From: Dendrophyllia cribrosa
Taxonomy: Eukaryota; Cnidaria; Anthozoa; Scleractinia; Dendrophylliidae
Assembly (NCBI GenBank): GCA_024195265.1
Contig: JAJLRJ010000001.1
Location: 10,118,585-10,182,584, forward strand
Length of the DNA: 64,000 nt
Direction of reading: 5' to 3'
Below, piece by piece: positions 1-11,185 of this stretch. Every line of letters begins with the position of its first letter. Position 1 is the first letter of the stretch. The notes under the pieces are model-generated. The model was not told where the DNA came from, made no database searches, and saw nothing but the letters and a program-made list of their open reading frames with translations. The translations under genes and the position numbers were made by a program.

Positions 1-115
1 ACGGCGTCGACGACGTGTAAGCACCAAAACGTAAGAGGAATGAGGATAAGCCATTCCAAACAGCTTCAAAAGTGATATAAGCGACCGACGGGTATTTTAG
101 TTGTGAAAAGCAAAC

Positions 116-416
116 ATGTGGCTTGCAGAAGGCTCCAAAAATCTCGTCATACAGTTTGCGATATTTTTGGTTTATATCTTTCTGGGAGCAGTCATTTTTC
201 AAGCATTAGAATCGCACAATGAAGAAGAAGAACGAGAAGCGATGCATGCGGCGCGAAATCAATTCCAAAAAAAGTACAACATTTCACATGACGACATGAA
301 GATCTTCATCAGTAAGATCGAAGAGATTGTTGACCACGGTTTTAGCCAGGACTGGATGAAAAGGTGGACCATCCTTGGTTCGCTTTTTTTCGCCGGAACT
401 GTTGTCACTACGATTG
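116..416 (+). CDS. K2P channel exon 1
   Basis: This exon encodes residues 1-100 plus the first base of a glycine codon: TM1, the cap and pore helix 1 up to TTI. The donor is gtaagt at 417. The upstream 115 bases hold no recognised coding sequence and are probably 5' UTR or promoter. Confidence 0.9.
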
Positions 417-3400
417 GTAAGTACATTCAATTTATTTAGCAATACTTCTTATTTTGGTCTAATTCAGGGCATTTTTTACACGCCATCGCCTGCCAACAAC
501 TTGGGCGTAAAAATTACTTCCAACAACTGAAGGTAAAATTTTGTACTTCGGTGCAAGGTCGACGGAATCGAAAAAAGAACGTCGTTTATATTTGGATTAA
601 TCCATTTGTTTGTCAATTGTCATTTTCGTGCTTAAATCGAGAACCTTTTCGATTCTCCTTTAAAATACATTATTTTCCATTTAACTTTGATTCATTCAAC
701 AGAAGTTGGCTAAATGGGTTTTCAAACAGCAGTGAAAAGCCATTTTAGTGCGTTGTTTGCGTCCTCTAAGTGGGGATCCTTTGTATTATTGTAAATTTCA
801 TCTAAAGTTAGCTGTTCATTTAGCAGATGTACGTGTCTTTATTATTTTATACGTCACGGAAAAAGTGGTACAAAACCGGAGAAAATATAAATTTTGGGGG
901 GTTGAAAATATGTCTGAGTTCTAAACAGGATTATCGCATAATATATTCAAAAAAGGTTCAATATCGATATGCATATTTTTCCTTTTTCTAATTATTTGGG
1001 GAAATAAATCATCAAAAATGCTCATATTGCAGTCTGGAAAATGACTTTTCTAGAAATACTAAAAGGAAATTTCTCGAATAAATTTTCTAACTTATGCAGC
1101 TGCTTGGGGAAATAAATCCTTAATTAAAATGTCACTATCAAAAAATATCACGTTCTTTAACTTGTCACAAAATGTTTCTACCTTTCTGTACTTATCAAAC
1201 GAGATCGTCGAATATTGGGGATTTAGTAAGAACATTAAGGCCCGATATTACAATAGCTCTTGTATATATTTCATGATAAATACCTTACTTGCTACTAATA
1301 CTACCTACCACTAATACTAATCAGTGATATCGGCTTGTTAGTCGGGTTCTGTGAAGCCAGCGCTACTCCTGACTATAAGAAACCGGATTTCTCTCTTATA
1401 TACCGACTGAAGAATTACAATTAGAGCAAGATCCATCTGCTCACTCCAAATAATTCAATTATTATTATTCTACCGAACGAATATTCTTTTTTTCAATAAG
1501 CAAGGAGCTCGCCAAAATGTTTATATCGCAATATATCTATCAATGATCTAAGGTGAATTCTGAAATATTATATTAACACTCCACTTGCGGATCGATTGAC
1601 TTTATAGTTCTAAGTAATGTTTGATAACTGGCTGGTGACAAGACAGTTTTCAGAATCCCCTGATTTCCTTGCTCACATTAGAACGACAAAATCTTGTGAA
1701 ATCAGTGGGAACCCTTATTAGTTCGAAAACAACTGACTGTAGTTTTTCCGGTTGCAAATTTTTAAAGCTTATAATGTTTGTCCAAACTGCGAAAGATTGT
1801 TGTTTTCACTTTGTTTGCATTAATATATATTAACAGCTTTCTGCGGTTTATTTCACTGAATACAATATAATTCATCTATCATTTGAAAAGAGGGTTGAGG
1901 ACGAATTTTCCCGGGGAATTTTCAAGTGATTTTAATCAGCTTTAAAGATGCAACTCTAGAAAATATCTCCTTTAATTTTGAAACATTATTTTTCTTGTTT
2001 TCGTAATCTCAAATGTAACAGCGATAAGACACGAAAGTAAATATTGAATTTTTGAATTAAAACAACAGCCATCACGTTACATTACAATTAATGTGATTCA
2101 GTCATCCTTATTAAAAAAAAAAATCACATTCTAGATTGTTTAGTCGTCGGCAAATGTCCACTTTCAATTTTCTCGGTCGGCTAGAAGCCAATCTTTATTT
2201 TACCAGATTAGAATGCATAACAAAATTGAGTACGATAAACGAAACACATTTGAAGTCATTGCCTTCGGGTTTACCTCGCTGAATATAGCGCTTGACAAAC
2301 ATACCGGTAACACAAATGAAAATTAGCCAAAGTCCATGTTTTAAATTAGATATTCGTTGAGGACTTCCTCCATACTGAGTCCTTCAAATAAAATGCTCGG
2401 CTTTACTTCTTGCGTAGTTTGTTTGATGTCCTACAAAGCGAGTGGGCAGAAACATAAAAGACATCGCAGATGTTCTTTAAATCGGAGGAACCCCGCAAAG
2501 ATTATTTCATTTATTCCGAGAAAAGCACCGTTTAATTTTATTGAGTGAGAATAAAAGAGACAAAACAAAACTTTTCTTTCAAAAACGGGGACTATTGTAT
2601 GTCCTTGTATTCCATTTCCGTCTCGTCCATGCAAACTTTTCTGGTCTTCTTATCCTATAAACGATAAACCGAAGCACAACACGCAGCGACTGGTCATAAG
2701 CTAAGTCCATTTTTCACAGCCCGAAGGAGGATAGTTTTTTTCCATTTGCCGTTCATGTGAAGCCGAAAAAAAAACATTCTTATTACAGGAAATTTTCTTG
2801 ATTTAAAAGAGTAATATTTTACGACATTAAATTTTCGGTTCATTTTAAACGAGAACTGCGAAAATTCGATGTCGCAAAAATTTCCTGTAATAAAGAATAT
2901 AATCTTCAAATTAGAAAAACTTTGTTATGATATACATTTATCTATAACCATTTTCAAAGTTCAGCTTGTCGAAAAGTCAAGATAAAAAGGTAAAAAACGT
3001 TTCAGTCTCACAAATTTAAATATAAACAAACCCTATCTCCACCAGGGTTGAAGATGATCTCCTAAAACATTTGACATGCAGCACTCTTGCGAAAAGAAGC
3101 TGAAGTGAAGGCATCGAAAAAATGTTTAGAAGAAGCTATTGACAATTAAGAAAAAGACGAAACCGAAGCGACAAGTAGTTTTGTTAAAGTGGAAAATGCC
3201 GAAATAAGAAAAAATCCAATAGCATTCATGATCATTCACAGCACTAAGTGCTACGAGGCTAATTTTTCTTTCCTGTCATTGTATAAAACAAATTAATTCC
3301 ATTTTGCCTTGCGTCCGTCTAGTTGAGTCTGGTTTCCATATGATCACTGCGATCGCTGAGAGAAAACGTTCAGCTATCATATATCGTATCGGTCATATTG

Positions 3401-3980
3401 GAACTCGTAGCGAGTTTCCTTTAAAAGTTTTAATATCCTAGTCTTCCTTTTAGGTTATGGTCACGTGACCCCATGCACCGACGAAGGTCGCATATTTTGC
3501 ATTCTTTATGCCTTGGTTGGAATACCACTGACATGGCTGATGTTGTCAACGCTGGCGCAACGCATCAACGAATGGATCGGCAAAGCCCTAACTTGCTGCC
3601 ACGAAAGGGTCCTCAAACGGAAACCAACAGGAATCGGGATACAGACGGCTGCCATTACACTGGCGATAAGCATCATGATGATTTTGACTATTGCCTTATT
3701 CGGTTGTTACCTTGATGGATGGCGTTATCTAGACGGCATATATTTCGGTTTTATAACGCTGACAACCATCGGCTTCGGAGACTTTGTCCCGCTGCACCCG
3801 TCCCCTAATCGTGATCCCGAGGGTTATCCCGAGCACGTCTTGGTGTTCACAATAATGAGCATTCTCTACTTCACAATCGGATTGGCCATTGTGTCGAGTG
3901 TCTTGCTGTCAATCAGGAATGCCATGGAGGAGAGGTCGCTAGGTGGATTTCAGGCTCTCACGGACACTGGAGATGACTAA
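116..3980 (+). CDS. Two-pore-domain potassium (K2P/KCNK) channel, two coding exons
   Basis: Exons 116-416 and 3454-3980 join in phase 1 (donor g|gtaagt, acceptor ttttag|g) to give a 275-residue protein. The K2P plan is complete. TM1 is near residues 10-30, followed by an acidic extracellular cap helix region with a YNIS sequon. The first pore helix and filter read TTIGYGH, with the intron splitting the first filter glycine codon. TM2 contains FCILYALVGIPL, TM3 contains AITLAISIMMILTIALFG, the second filter reads TTIGFGD, and TM4 contains VLVFTIMSILYFTIGLAIV. Channels of this family are dimeric plasma-membrane background K+ channels. The protein is short for the family, with only about 25 residues after TM4, and the cap loop has no cysteine, so the usual inter-subunit cap disulfide is absent. 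The start is the first ATG before TM1. The subfamily cannot be assigned by eye. Confidence 0.93.
417..3453 (+). other. K2P intron
   Basis: A 3.0 kb AT-rich intron between the two halves of the first selectivity filter. Apart from one short inverted-repeat element at 2775-2899, I see no gene or structured feature in it. Confidence 0.85.
2775..2899. repeat. Short inverted-repeat (MITE-like) element
   Basis: About 20-bp ends are inverted copies: attcttattacaggaaattt on the left matches the reverse complement of aaatttcctgtaataaagaat on the right. The core is AT-rich and non-coding. It sits in the K2P intron. Confidence 0.6.
3454..3980 (+). CDS. K2P channel exon 2
   Basis: The exon starts after a pyrimidine-rich acceptor ending ttttag and completes the first filter as GYGHVTP. 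It then encodes TM2, TM3, the second pore (TTIGFGD), TM4 and a short tail, ending with TAA at 3978-3980. Confidence 0.92.
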
Positions 3981-5690
3981 GGCCAATCCTCCAGACTCTC
4001 CATGACAACCTCGTCCCCAGGTCCTTCTCCTCTTTCAAAATAGCGGACGAAGAAACCCCTGGACGAGGCGGCCAAAATACTATACCTACCAACTCACACG
4101 CATTATGCGTGTGTCACACGCCTGCGGATCGAAAACATCGATCACACGCATACAGGACAATTTCACACGCCTGACTCACAATTCCGGACTACTTGTTCAT
4201 TAACTGGTAACAGTTGAATTCAATTTCCACCCAAAATAGTCCAGTTAACGGCGCTAAATGTCGCGTGATCTACTCGAGATAAGCGCTATCTCGGCAAGAT
4301 CGCGCCGAGCTTTTGAGCCGTGCGGCATTTGGTAACCTTCGGAAATCACCGGAAAATCTTCGGAAATCTTCGGAAACGGTCGGAAGTCGTCGAAACATCT
4401 TCAGAAATGTTCGGGAAGTCGTCGGAAATTTTTCGTAAATTCGGGTAGTGTGGATACGAAAATCACATGCATTTGACTTAGGAAAAGTTGGCAGGTATAA
4501 AATACTCCAATAATTCTGGCGTGTTTTCTCGCGTAAAACATGCTGAAATGTCTTCGTTTAGTTTTAACAACGGTTTGACATTGCCAGAAAACAAACGCGG
4601 TTACCAATTGCTGGAAATAACCGCCGACAACTCTGTTTCATCTTGTGTCACGTGACAGAATACTCCACGATTCTTGGAGTATTTTGACAGCCTTGTCCAC
4701 GGTTCAACGTCCGCCAGAGAAGCCCTGGGGACGAGGTTGTCTCCATCCCTCCAAAACGAGACTAAACTACGACAGCTAGTCATGAAGCGTCACTCTTATA
4801 TTAAGTGATGCTTCACATAAGAACTACCGTAAACTTCATTGTTCTGCTGCATTGGCTCTTTCCCACATAGAATATCTTTGATTTTAAGAATAGAGGAGGG
4901 GCTGATGGTTCATAATTATATTTCAGTATAAAAATAAACAAAATCCATTTGCGTCAAATAAATTTTGGGAAATGTTTGTGCTTAACCAATCAGAATAGCA
5001 GAAGACAATAGCTAATAATTTTGCTTATTTGATGAAGTTCCCCAAATACAATATCATTTAAAAATTGCATGTTGTGCGATTGGGTCTCAAATTACTTGAA
5101 TCCTTAAAATAATTAGACAAAATGCACCTTGAACCTTAACTTTTTAGCGGTTTTCGAGTCTAGGCCAATCAGATAACTAGTTGTAACAATGAAAAAAGTT
5201 GACATTCCATCGTGCATTGCGTTTCAGCACTTTCCTTCTTATGCGAATCATTACTTAAAGGGGTAAACACTTTAATGAAATTTATATTAAAACACTCCAA
5301 CAGTCTTGCACAAGATTCACTTTCAGTGTTGTATATCTTCAATCCTAAATTCTCATAAGTGATTTACATCTCAGTTTGTCGACACAAATTTGTTAATGTC
5401 CGAAGCTCCAATACAACAATACAAAGGAATTGGACGCTAACTCGTATGATTAAATCTATTTAGTAGCACTATTTTTTTGTACAAGAAAACAGTCATCCTT
5501 GCCATCTTTCAATCGTTTATTCCCCCGTCGTCATTTAACCCCGGGAGACTTCCAAACAAAAGTGACGGGGGTGTTTGTCGGAAATTTTGAAAAGAACCAG
5601 TTAAAAGGTACCAGAATTTTGCAATGTGGGTGTGGCCCCTATTTAAGTTTACCCCTAACAACAACTGCCAAAAGAAAACATTAACAAGCG
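3981..5690. other. Spacer downstream of the K2P gene
   Basis: No gene recognised. It holds a cluster of cacacgc words (4090-4180), which may lie in the K2P 3' UTR, and a degenerate array of tcggaa words (4330-4440). There are possible poly(A) signals AATAAA near 4933 and 4957. The rest is AT-rich and unstructured. Confidence 0.5.
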
Positions 5691-5695
5691 AGGGT

Positions 5696-5852
5696 TGTCC
5701 AATACTCAGACAAATTTATGCATAGCATTGTATTGTATTATGACCATAAGAATAGTTTAACAATACATTCTAGAACGGCACAATACAGCACAATGTATTA
5801 CAGTACAATGCTTTGCATAAATTTGTCCGAGTATTGGACAAGTATGGTTTCG
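5696..5852. repeat. Inverted-repeat element with about 45-bp arms
   Basis: The left end starts tgtccaatactcagacaaat and the right end is its near-perfect reverse complement ending attggaca. Both arms continue through atgcatagcattgta-type sequence. This is the structure of a MITE; no coding capacity. Confidence 0.65.
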
Positions 5853-6059
5853 TAGTAAAATTAGACTTTCACCAAGATGCCTTGTCAATCATCCGGCCTC
5901 GTTTCCTCATTTCACTTACAAAATGGCGCCCAAATAAAAACTAAAACTAAACTATACTAAAACTTCTTATTATATTTTGTTATAATATGATTAGAGTTTT
6001 ATACCACAAGTGTCAGTTCAAGGATGTTTGAGTTCAAATTCCCCAACCTAAGAAAATAA

Positions 6060-6486
6060 CCGGGGGGTACTCCCTATAATGGGCTATACGGGGATGCTCC
6101 GCCCGAAAGAGGTACCTTTTTGAGGCTGGAGGTATATGAAAGGGTCGGGATTTCATGAGTTGAAGTATATGAAAGGGTAGGGATTTCACGAAGAATATAA
6201 AAGGGTAGCGAAAACACGAGTTGAAGTATAAATACGTAGGGAAAACTGTGATTTAAGTATTATAAAAAGCGCCTTTCAAAATATACCGAACAGACGCACG
6301 TAAAGGCTATATGAAAGGGGTACCATTTTCAATGAAAGGTATATGAAAGGGGTACTATTTTCAATGAAAGGTATATGAAAGGGGTACCTTTTCTGTCAAG
6401 AACGGTATATGAAAGGGTAAGGGTTTGGACCTCGGGGCGGAGCATCCCCGTACAAAATTTCGTTGAGTACCCCCCCCCCCCCCGGG
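6060..6486. repeat. GC-ended TIR element, copy 1 of a three-copy family
   Basis: The left end reads ggggggtactccctat then ctatacggggatgctccgcc. The right end is an inverted version, ggcggagcatccccgtac then gttgagtacccc. Inside are several copies of a ggtatatgaaaggg word. Related elements lie at 14091-14575 and 42981-43806. Open frames here are by-products of the internal repeats. Confidence 0.7.
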
Positions 6487-7678
6487 AAAATAACAAACAG
6501 ATGAATACCCAGGGGTATACCCGGGGGAGTGTAATAGGGATGCCGGACTCCCTCCTACAAGGGATGTATCCAGTACATTTCACACCAAGTCCGTTCAAAA
6601 TCACAGATATTGGCTCAGCTCTCGTGTACCCTGCGTGACTTGTCTTCGGTAATTTTCCAGTGTAGTCCTTTACTCGACTTCATTCACTCAATTGTCAGTT
6701 GGCCCATGCTCTTTTGTCACTTGTTCCCTCACTTTCCCAATATTTCCGGTTGAAAGTTCCCGTTAATTTCCCTGCCTCCGACATGCATTCACTTGTAACT
6801 TCTTACGGTTTTGCACTCATACCCAGTCCTAACTCCCGAGGTCGGTAAGGTCAGGAGTGAGATGTGGGTACGAGATCAACCCAGTCCCCCAGACCCAGTG
6901 GGTACAACCCATTGTCGTCCCCAGATGACCTATATAACTTATCGCTATGGATAGTGGGGAGAGCGACAAAAGTGGTAAAAATGCATTTAAACCGGACTCA
7001 TCAAAGGACAATAAAGTAAAGGTCTTTATTGTGTAATATTTTCGATTTTTCTATCGCTTCTCAATTCCGTGACAAATCGTATTATTACCTATATTTCATT
7101 ACTGTGTACCGGCTTCGAATCTGTAATTTGATGTGACTCACACACCACGGTTGGGCTGCCTGTGTTTTCAGGGGCTCATTTCCGCCGGAAATTCCTTCGA
7201 ACGCGTCTCCATCAGGCCAGTAGGAGCGAATTTGAAAGTGAGAGGGCACGATCGACTGTTGTCGGCCGAGACCCCTTCAATATTTTCGACGGTTATGTGA
7301 CAGTCTTCTTTTTTTAATTTTCACCCGAAAAGTGGGGGGGGGGGGGAGCACGGGCCTACCCCCCCCCCCCCCCTACTCTATATGATCTACATACACAAGC
7401 AGTTTTTGGTCTGAAAATTGCTAATGGAATTTGAAAATTTTGGGCTGAAAATTAATTGCTATGTTTTGCTTTTGCTTTCTATTCTAAAACTAGAAATATA
7501 TATTTTTTTTTTTTTTGCAATTTTGAAACGGAGAAACTTTTACGGCTATTTACAAAAGTGTGACTCGGCAACGTGTAATGAAGAAACGGGTTGAACATCT
7601 AAAAATATTGTTGTTATTATAACTCCAAAATACAAAAAGAGAAGAAATAAGAAAAAAAAAAAGAAAAAAAAGAGGAAG

Positions 7679-7751
7679 TGTTTCCGGCCAGGCTCGAACT
7701 GGCGACCTTCCGCGTGTTAGGCGGACGTGATAACCACTACACTACGGAAAC
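7679..7751 (-). tRNA. tRNA-Val (anticodon AAC)
   Basis: On the minus strand the 73-nt sequence folds as a full cloverleaf. The 7-bp acceptor stem is GTTTCCG/CGGAAAC, and the D-arm contains TAGTGTAGTGGTTATCA. The anticodon stem is TCCGC/GCGGA with loop CTAACAC, so the anticodon is AAC. The T-arm is GCCAG-TTCGAGC-CTGGC and the discriminator is A. There is no intron, and CCA is not encoded, as expected for a eukaryotic gene. A T-rich stretch follows within about 12 bases (A-runs on the + strand), a fitting Pol III terminator. The A and B boxes are intact, so the gene is probably functional. Confidence 0.95.
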
Positions 7752-7759
7752 AACCGATG

Positions 7760-10270
7760 TCAGGATAGAATAATTTTAAATATATAACTTTTATTTCATG
7801 TCCGCTGACCACGAAAAGCGGGGAATCAATTTGGCGAGATGTATTTTGTCTATTTTCTTTCGGAAAATAGTTGAATGCAGTCTGTTGGATTTCAAATGCA
7901 AAGATGAGTGTTTTTTTAATACGGAAAGATTAGTTGTACTCTCAAGAAAAACTTGGCCCGACTGTTCGATTGATAGTCTGTGTTTATTTGATCATTTGCG
8001 AACCGATTCGATCAACCGTACGACAGTCTCGATGATCGAGTGTTTTAATACACTGCTCTAATCTTTCATTTAGCGTCTGATAAATTGTGTTATCGCTTAC
8101 AGGCCGATTTTCTAACAATTTTCACGGCCGGTCAACCGGCATATATATCTCTCTCCCAGGCCATCGAATCTCCCGGACTTCAAACGTTGGACCCGGCCAA
8201 GGTAAAGTGATTTTAACCCAATATTTTTTCCATATTAAATCAAAACAAATTTTATTATGTGAATTCACCTTTTGTTCTTGTCTTTATTTTGTCGCGTCTT
8301 GAACTGTTTTTGCACAAGGTTTCAACAACACTGAACTCCGAAGAACGCCGACGAAATGCAGTGTAATCTTTGGCAAATTGGAACAATAAATCTTGGATCG
8401 GACTCTCGAAAATGCTGGAGATTCGGATTTGGGGAAGAAATGCACTGTTCAAGGAGATGATAACGAATTTAAATACTGGTGGTGTCGATGAAGGGAGTTC
8501 GCCACCAAGGACGATATTTCCTGAGGCTGGCATCTCTTTTATAAAAGTCCTAAGCAATCAAAACGTATTTACGTTTTGCATTTGCCTACTGGTTACGTTT
8601 AGCTTTCTTTTGTTTCTTTAAAATACGATTCCCCCGTTTGTGCGTGCCCCGTTTGTGCGTGCTTGTTTGGACCAAAACGTTTTATTATGTGAGTCAGTAT
8701 TATATGGTGTAACTTATTAGGCTACTAGTTTATTATCTGGAATAATATAATTTAATTTATTACCAGTATTCATAGCTCTACCAGGTCCAAAATGGCGACA
8801 ACTTCGGAGTTTAACTCTGACGATTCTCGCGCCCAAAACAGGTTGTCGGACCTAGTTTACGAAAGCGCTATTGACGTTCGAGACGACCGGGACGATCATA
8901 TGAAAACCCAAATCGCTTGAGTCGTCCCGATCGTCTGCGTCGTTTGCAAAAACTTTTGAAACGACTCGGACGACCGGGGCGACCAGGTCTCGAAAGCGAT
9001 CTTTTGTAAGCAAAACCAAATTTACATTTCGCAGCTCTAGTTTTCCTCGCATCACAAAATCGAAAATGTCTGCGTAATGTTTGACATTTTGACTTTCAAG
9101 TTAGTTTTTCAGGCTATTTTTCATACGCAACTGATCTTTTAATTTTTTTATTGGAAAATTGTTCGCACTGATAATTCTTGACTGACAAGATCTAGATGTT
9201 GTTTTTCCAAGTCTGTATTTGCTCCAATTCTTGTGCGCATTGCTCAGTTTATTATCGTTCCTGGATTCGCGTTGATTTGTTTAAAAACTGAGAAATCGCG
9301 CAGATGTCAATGGGTTAAATAAGATAGATTAAAGTTTTGTTTTTTATTTAGCTCACTTAATATCTTTCCATTGAATGCTTTATATTCTTTGTCTTACTAA
9401 CTCCTGGACCATTCTTTTTTTTTTCTAATAAACACACTCGCCTTAAAAGAAAATCTAGATCCGGCCTCTGCTGTGATATCTGTTGATTTTATCTCAATAA
9501 AATAAGCTAAATAAATATAATAAAATATAAAATAGATATAACATTTTTATACATAATGTTACATGTCTTTAATACAAAAAATAGACCTATTTTGAACAGA
9601 ATCCATGCAAAAAATGGGCTCAGTCTATTTCACTGAGGGGTTGCTGTTACAAAAGTCGGGCCTAAAAGTTAAATAATATATCTAATTTCGATCTACAACG
9701 TAAGTTCGGCTTTGTTTCACATAATGAAAAAGATATCACTGAAAGATATCAGAATTAGTAACATTGGAAACTTTTCGTCAACACTGCCATTCTCGACCCC
9801 AGATTTTTCTGTTCCCTAGCAATGGGTCCGGAAACACGTTAACCGCAGTTAAAAGTTTGCAAAAGTTAAGCAAAGTACCTAAAAGTTAAGGTTGTCATTT
9901 TCACTGTTTAAAGTTTAATATATTGCCAATACACTGTCAATTTACCAAACGTTTTGAAAGTTTACCAAAAAAGTTCTAAGCGTTTAAAAACTGTGAACTG
10001 CAGAATTGCCGGTGCCATTTGCCAACATAATTTTGATCAGGCGCAAAGAGTTTTGGTCAGTTTTCAACGGAAAAAAGCTCATCATTTTGAGAAAAATTAA
10101 AGATAGTAACGTCAACTAATTTTTTTATACATCCTTGTCCATATTTTCATTTAATATTAAATGAAATCCCACTAAATAAAACGAAAAACGCCTCGGACGT
10201 TTGACAGGGAACAGACGTTTGACGAGGAAACAGGAGCCCCTCGTAGCTCTCAGATCTCTCTATTTCATCG
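7760..10270. other. Spacer with no confident gene
   Basis: Two exon-like segments (7172-7237 and 8103-8201) have splice-like borders, but I could not tie them to a protein family. Around 8870-9005 there is a run of related cgacc/gacga words. The rest is AT-rich with no recognised feature. Confidence 0.45.
8103..8201 (+). other. Possible orphan exon, unknown product
   Basis: Preceded by cttacag and followed by ggtaaag, this 99-nt stretch is open in phase 0 for 33 codons (starting ADFLTIFTAGQPAYIS, ending LQTLDPAK). A possible next piece begins after gcacaag near 8320 and reads VSTTLNSEERRRNAV before a stop. Base composition is richer in GC than its surroundings. No family recognised; it may be a decayed gene or chance. 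Confidence 0.2.
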
Positions 10271-10274
10271 GTAG

Positions 10275-10421
10275 CCTGCAGAACAGGCGTTATTTTTTTA
10301 AGCGTTTCAGGCGAGCGCGGTAGGCGTTTTTCTCCCCTCACGCTCCGCGCTCGCCTCGCGCTTCGCGTTCGCCTGCCGCGCTCGCCTGAAACGCTTAAAA
10401 AAATAACGTCTGTTCTGCAGG
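10275..10421. repeat. Hairpin MITE
   Basis: Arms starting cctgcagaacaggcgtta and continuing through aagcgtttcaggcgagcgcgg are mirrored on the right, ending gttctgcagg. The loop is GC-rich and itself repetitive (cgctcgcct/cgcttcgcg). It lies just beyond the 3' end of the prominin gene. Confidence 0.75.
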
Positions 10422-11070
10422 TTATTTCATTGGCCATGCAAAACACAGCTGCTATTGTTTTTAGAGTAGGAGCCATCGTTATTGTTTTTGTTTCATTGTT
10501 TTCTCTTCCAATGGCGTAAGACTTTACGAGAGCTGCGACATCGCCCTCCGAAAAGTGCTCCCTTGTTAATTCTATTAAGCGTGCGCATGCGCTTGATCAT
10601 GCGCACACTTACATCCAAATCTCGTTCCCAGAAGCCGTGTTCGTGTGGTGTGCCACTGGGACCATTAAACCCTGACCCTATACCAGACCGACTACCAGAC
10701 CATGTTCAGCTGTACTTTGCAGCCCTATTCTAGACTGGGCACCATAAATCCATATCCTATCCCAGACTTCCGAGTTTCAATTCCTAGTGGAAATTTAATT
10801 CTTCATGCCAATGATCATTTTCCCGGTAAATGCAACCATATTCTAGATAAAAACCCTTTGATTAATCTATTCTAACCCAGACTAAACTGCTCAATTGAAA
10901 ACCATGTCCTTCACAGCGGCACATACCCATATAGCTTATATATGAGAGTACACCCCCCCCCCCCCATCTCAGGACAGGATCTCCCTATTTTAAGTTTTTT
11001 TTAGGCGGCTTTCACTGTTTTTATCTTTCCCCTTCATCCCTAGCTTGCATTTAATTAATTTTTTGCATTG

Positions 11071-11185
11071 TTAAATATCGACGATGATGGGTGCTACAGT
11101 ATTTCTTGTCACGCCTAACGGTGTTCGCTGGTGAACTTGTGGTCTCTCGTAAAATTCTGTTTCTTCCATTTCGAACTCATCGGGC
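11071..11185 (-). CDS. Prominin exon 25 (last exon, main C-terminus)
   Basis: 115 nt of coding sequence entering in phase 2 after aattgcag. It encodes PDEFEMEETEFYERPQVHQR then TPLGVTRNTVAPIIVDI and TAA at 11071-11073. The acidic start and tyrosines resemble the prominin tail. The ending V-D-I fits a hydrophobic PDZ ligand. An ATTAAA-type poly(A) signal may lie about 16 nt further on. Confidence 0.72.
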
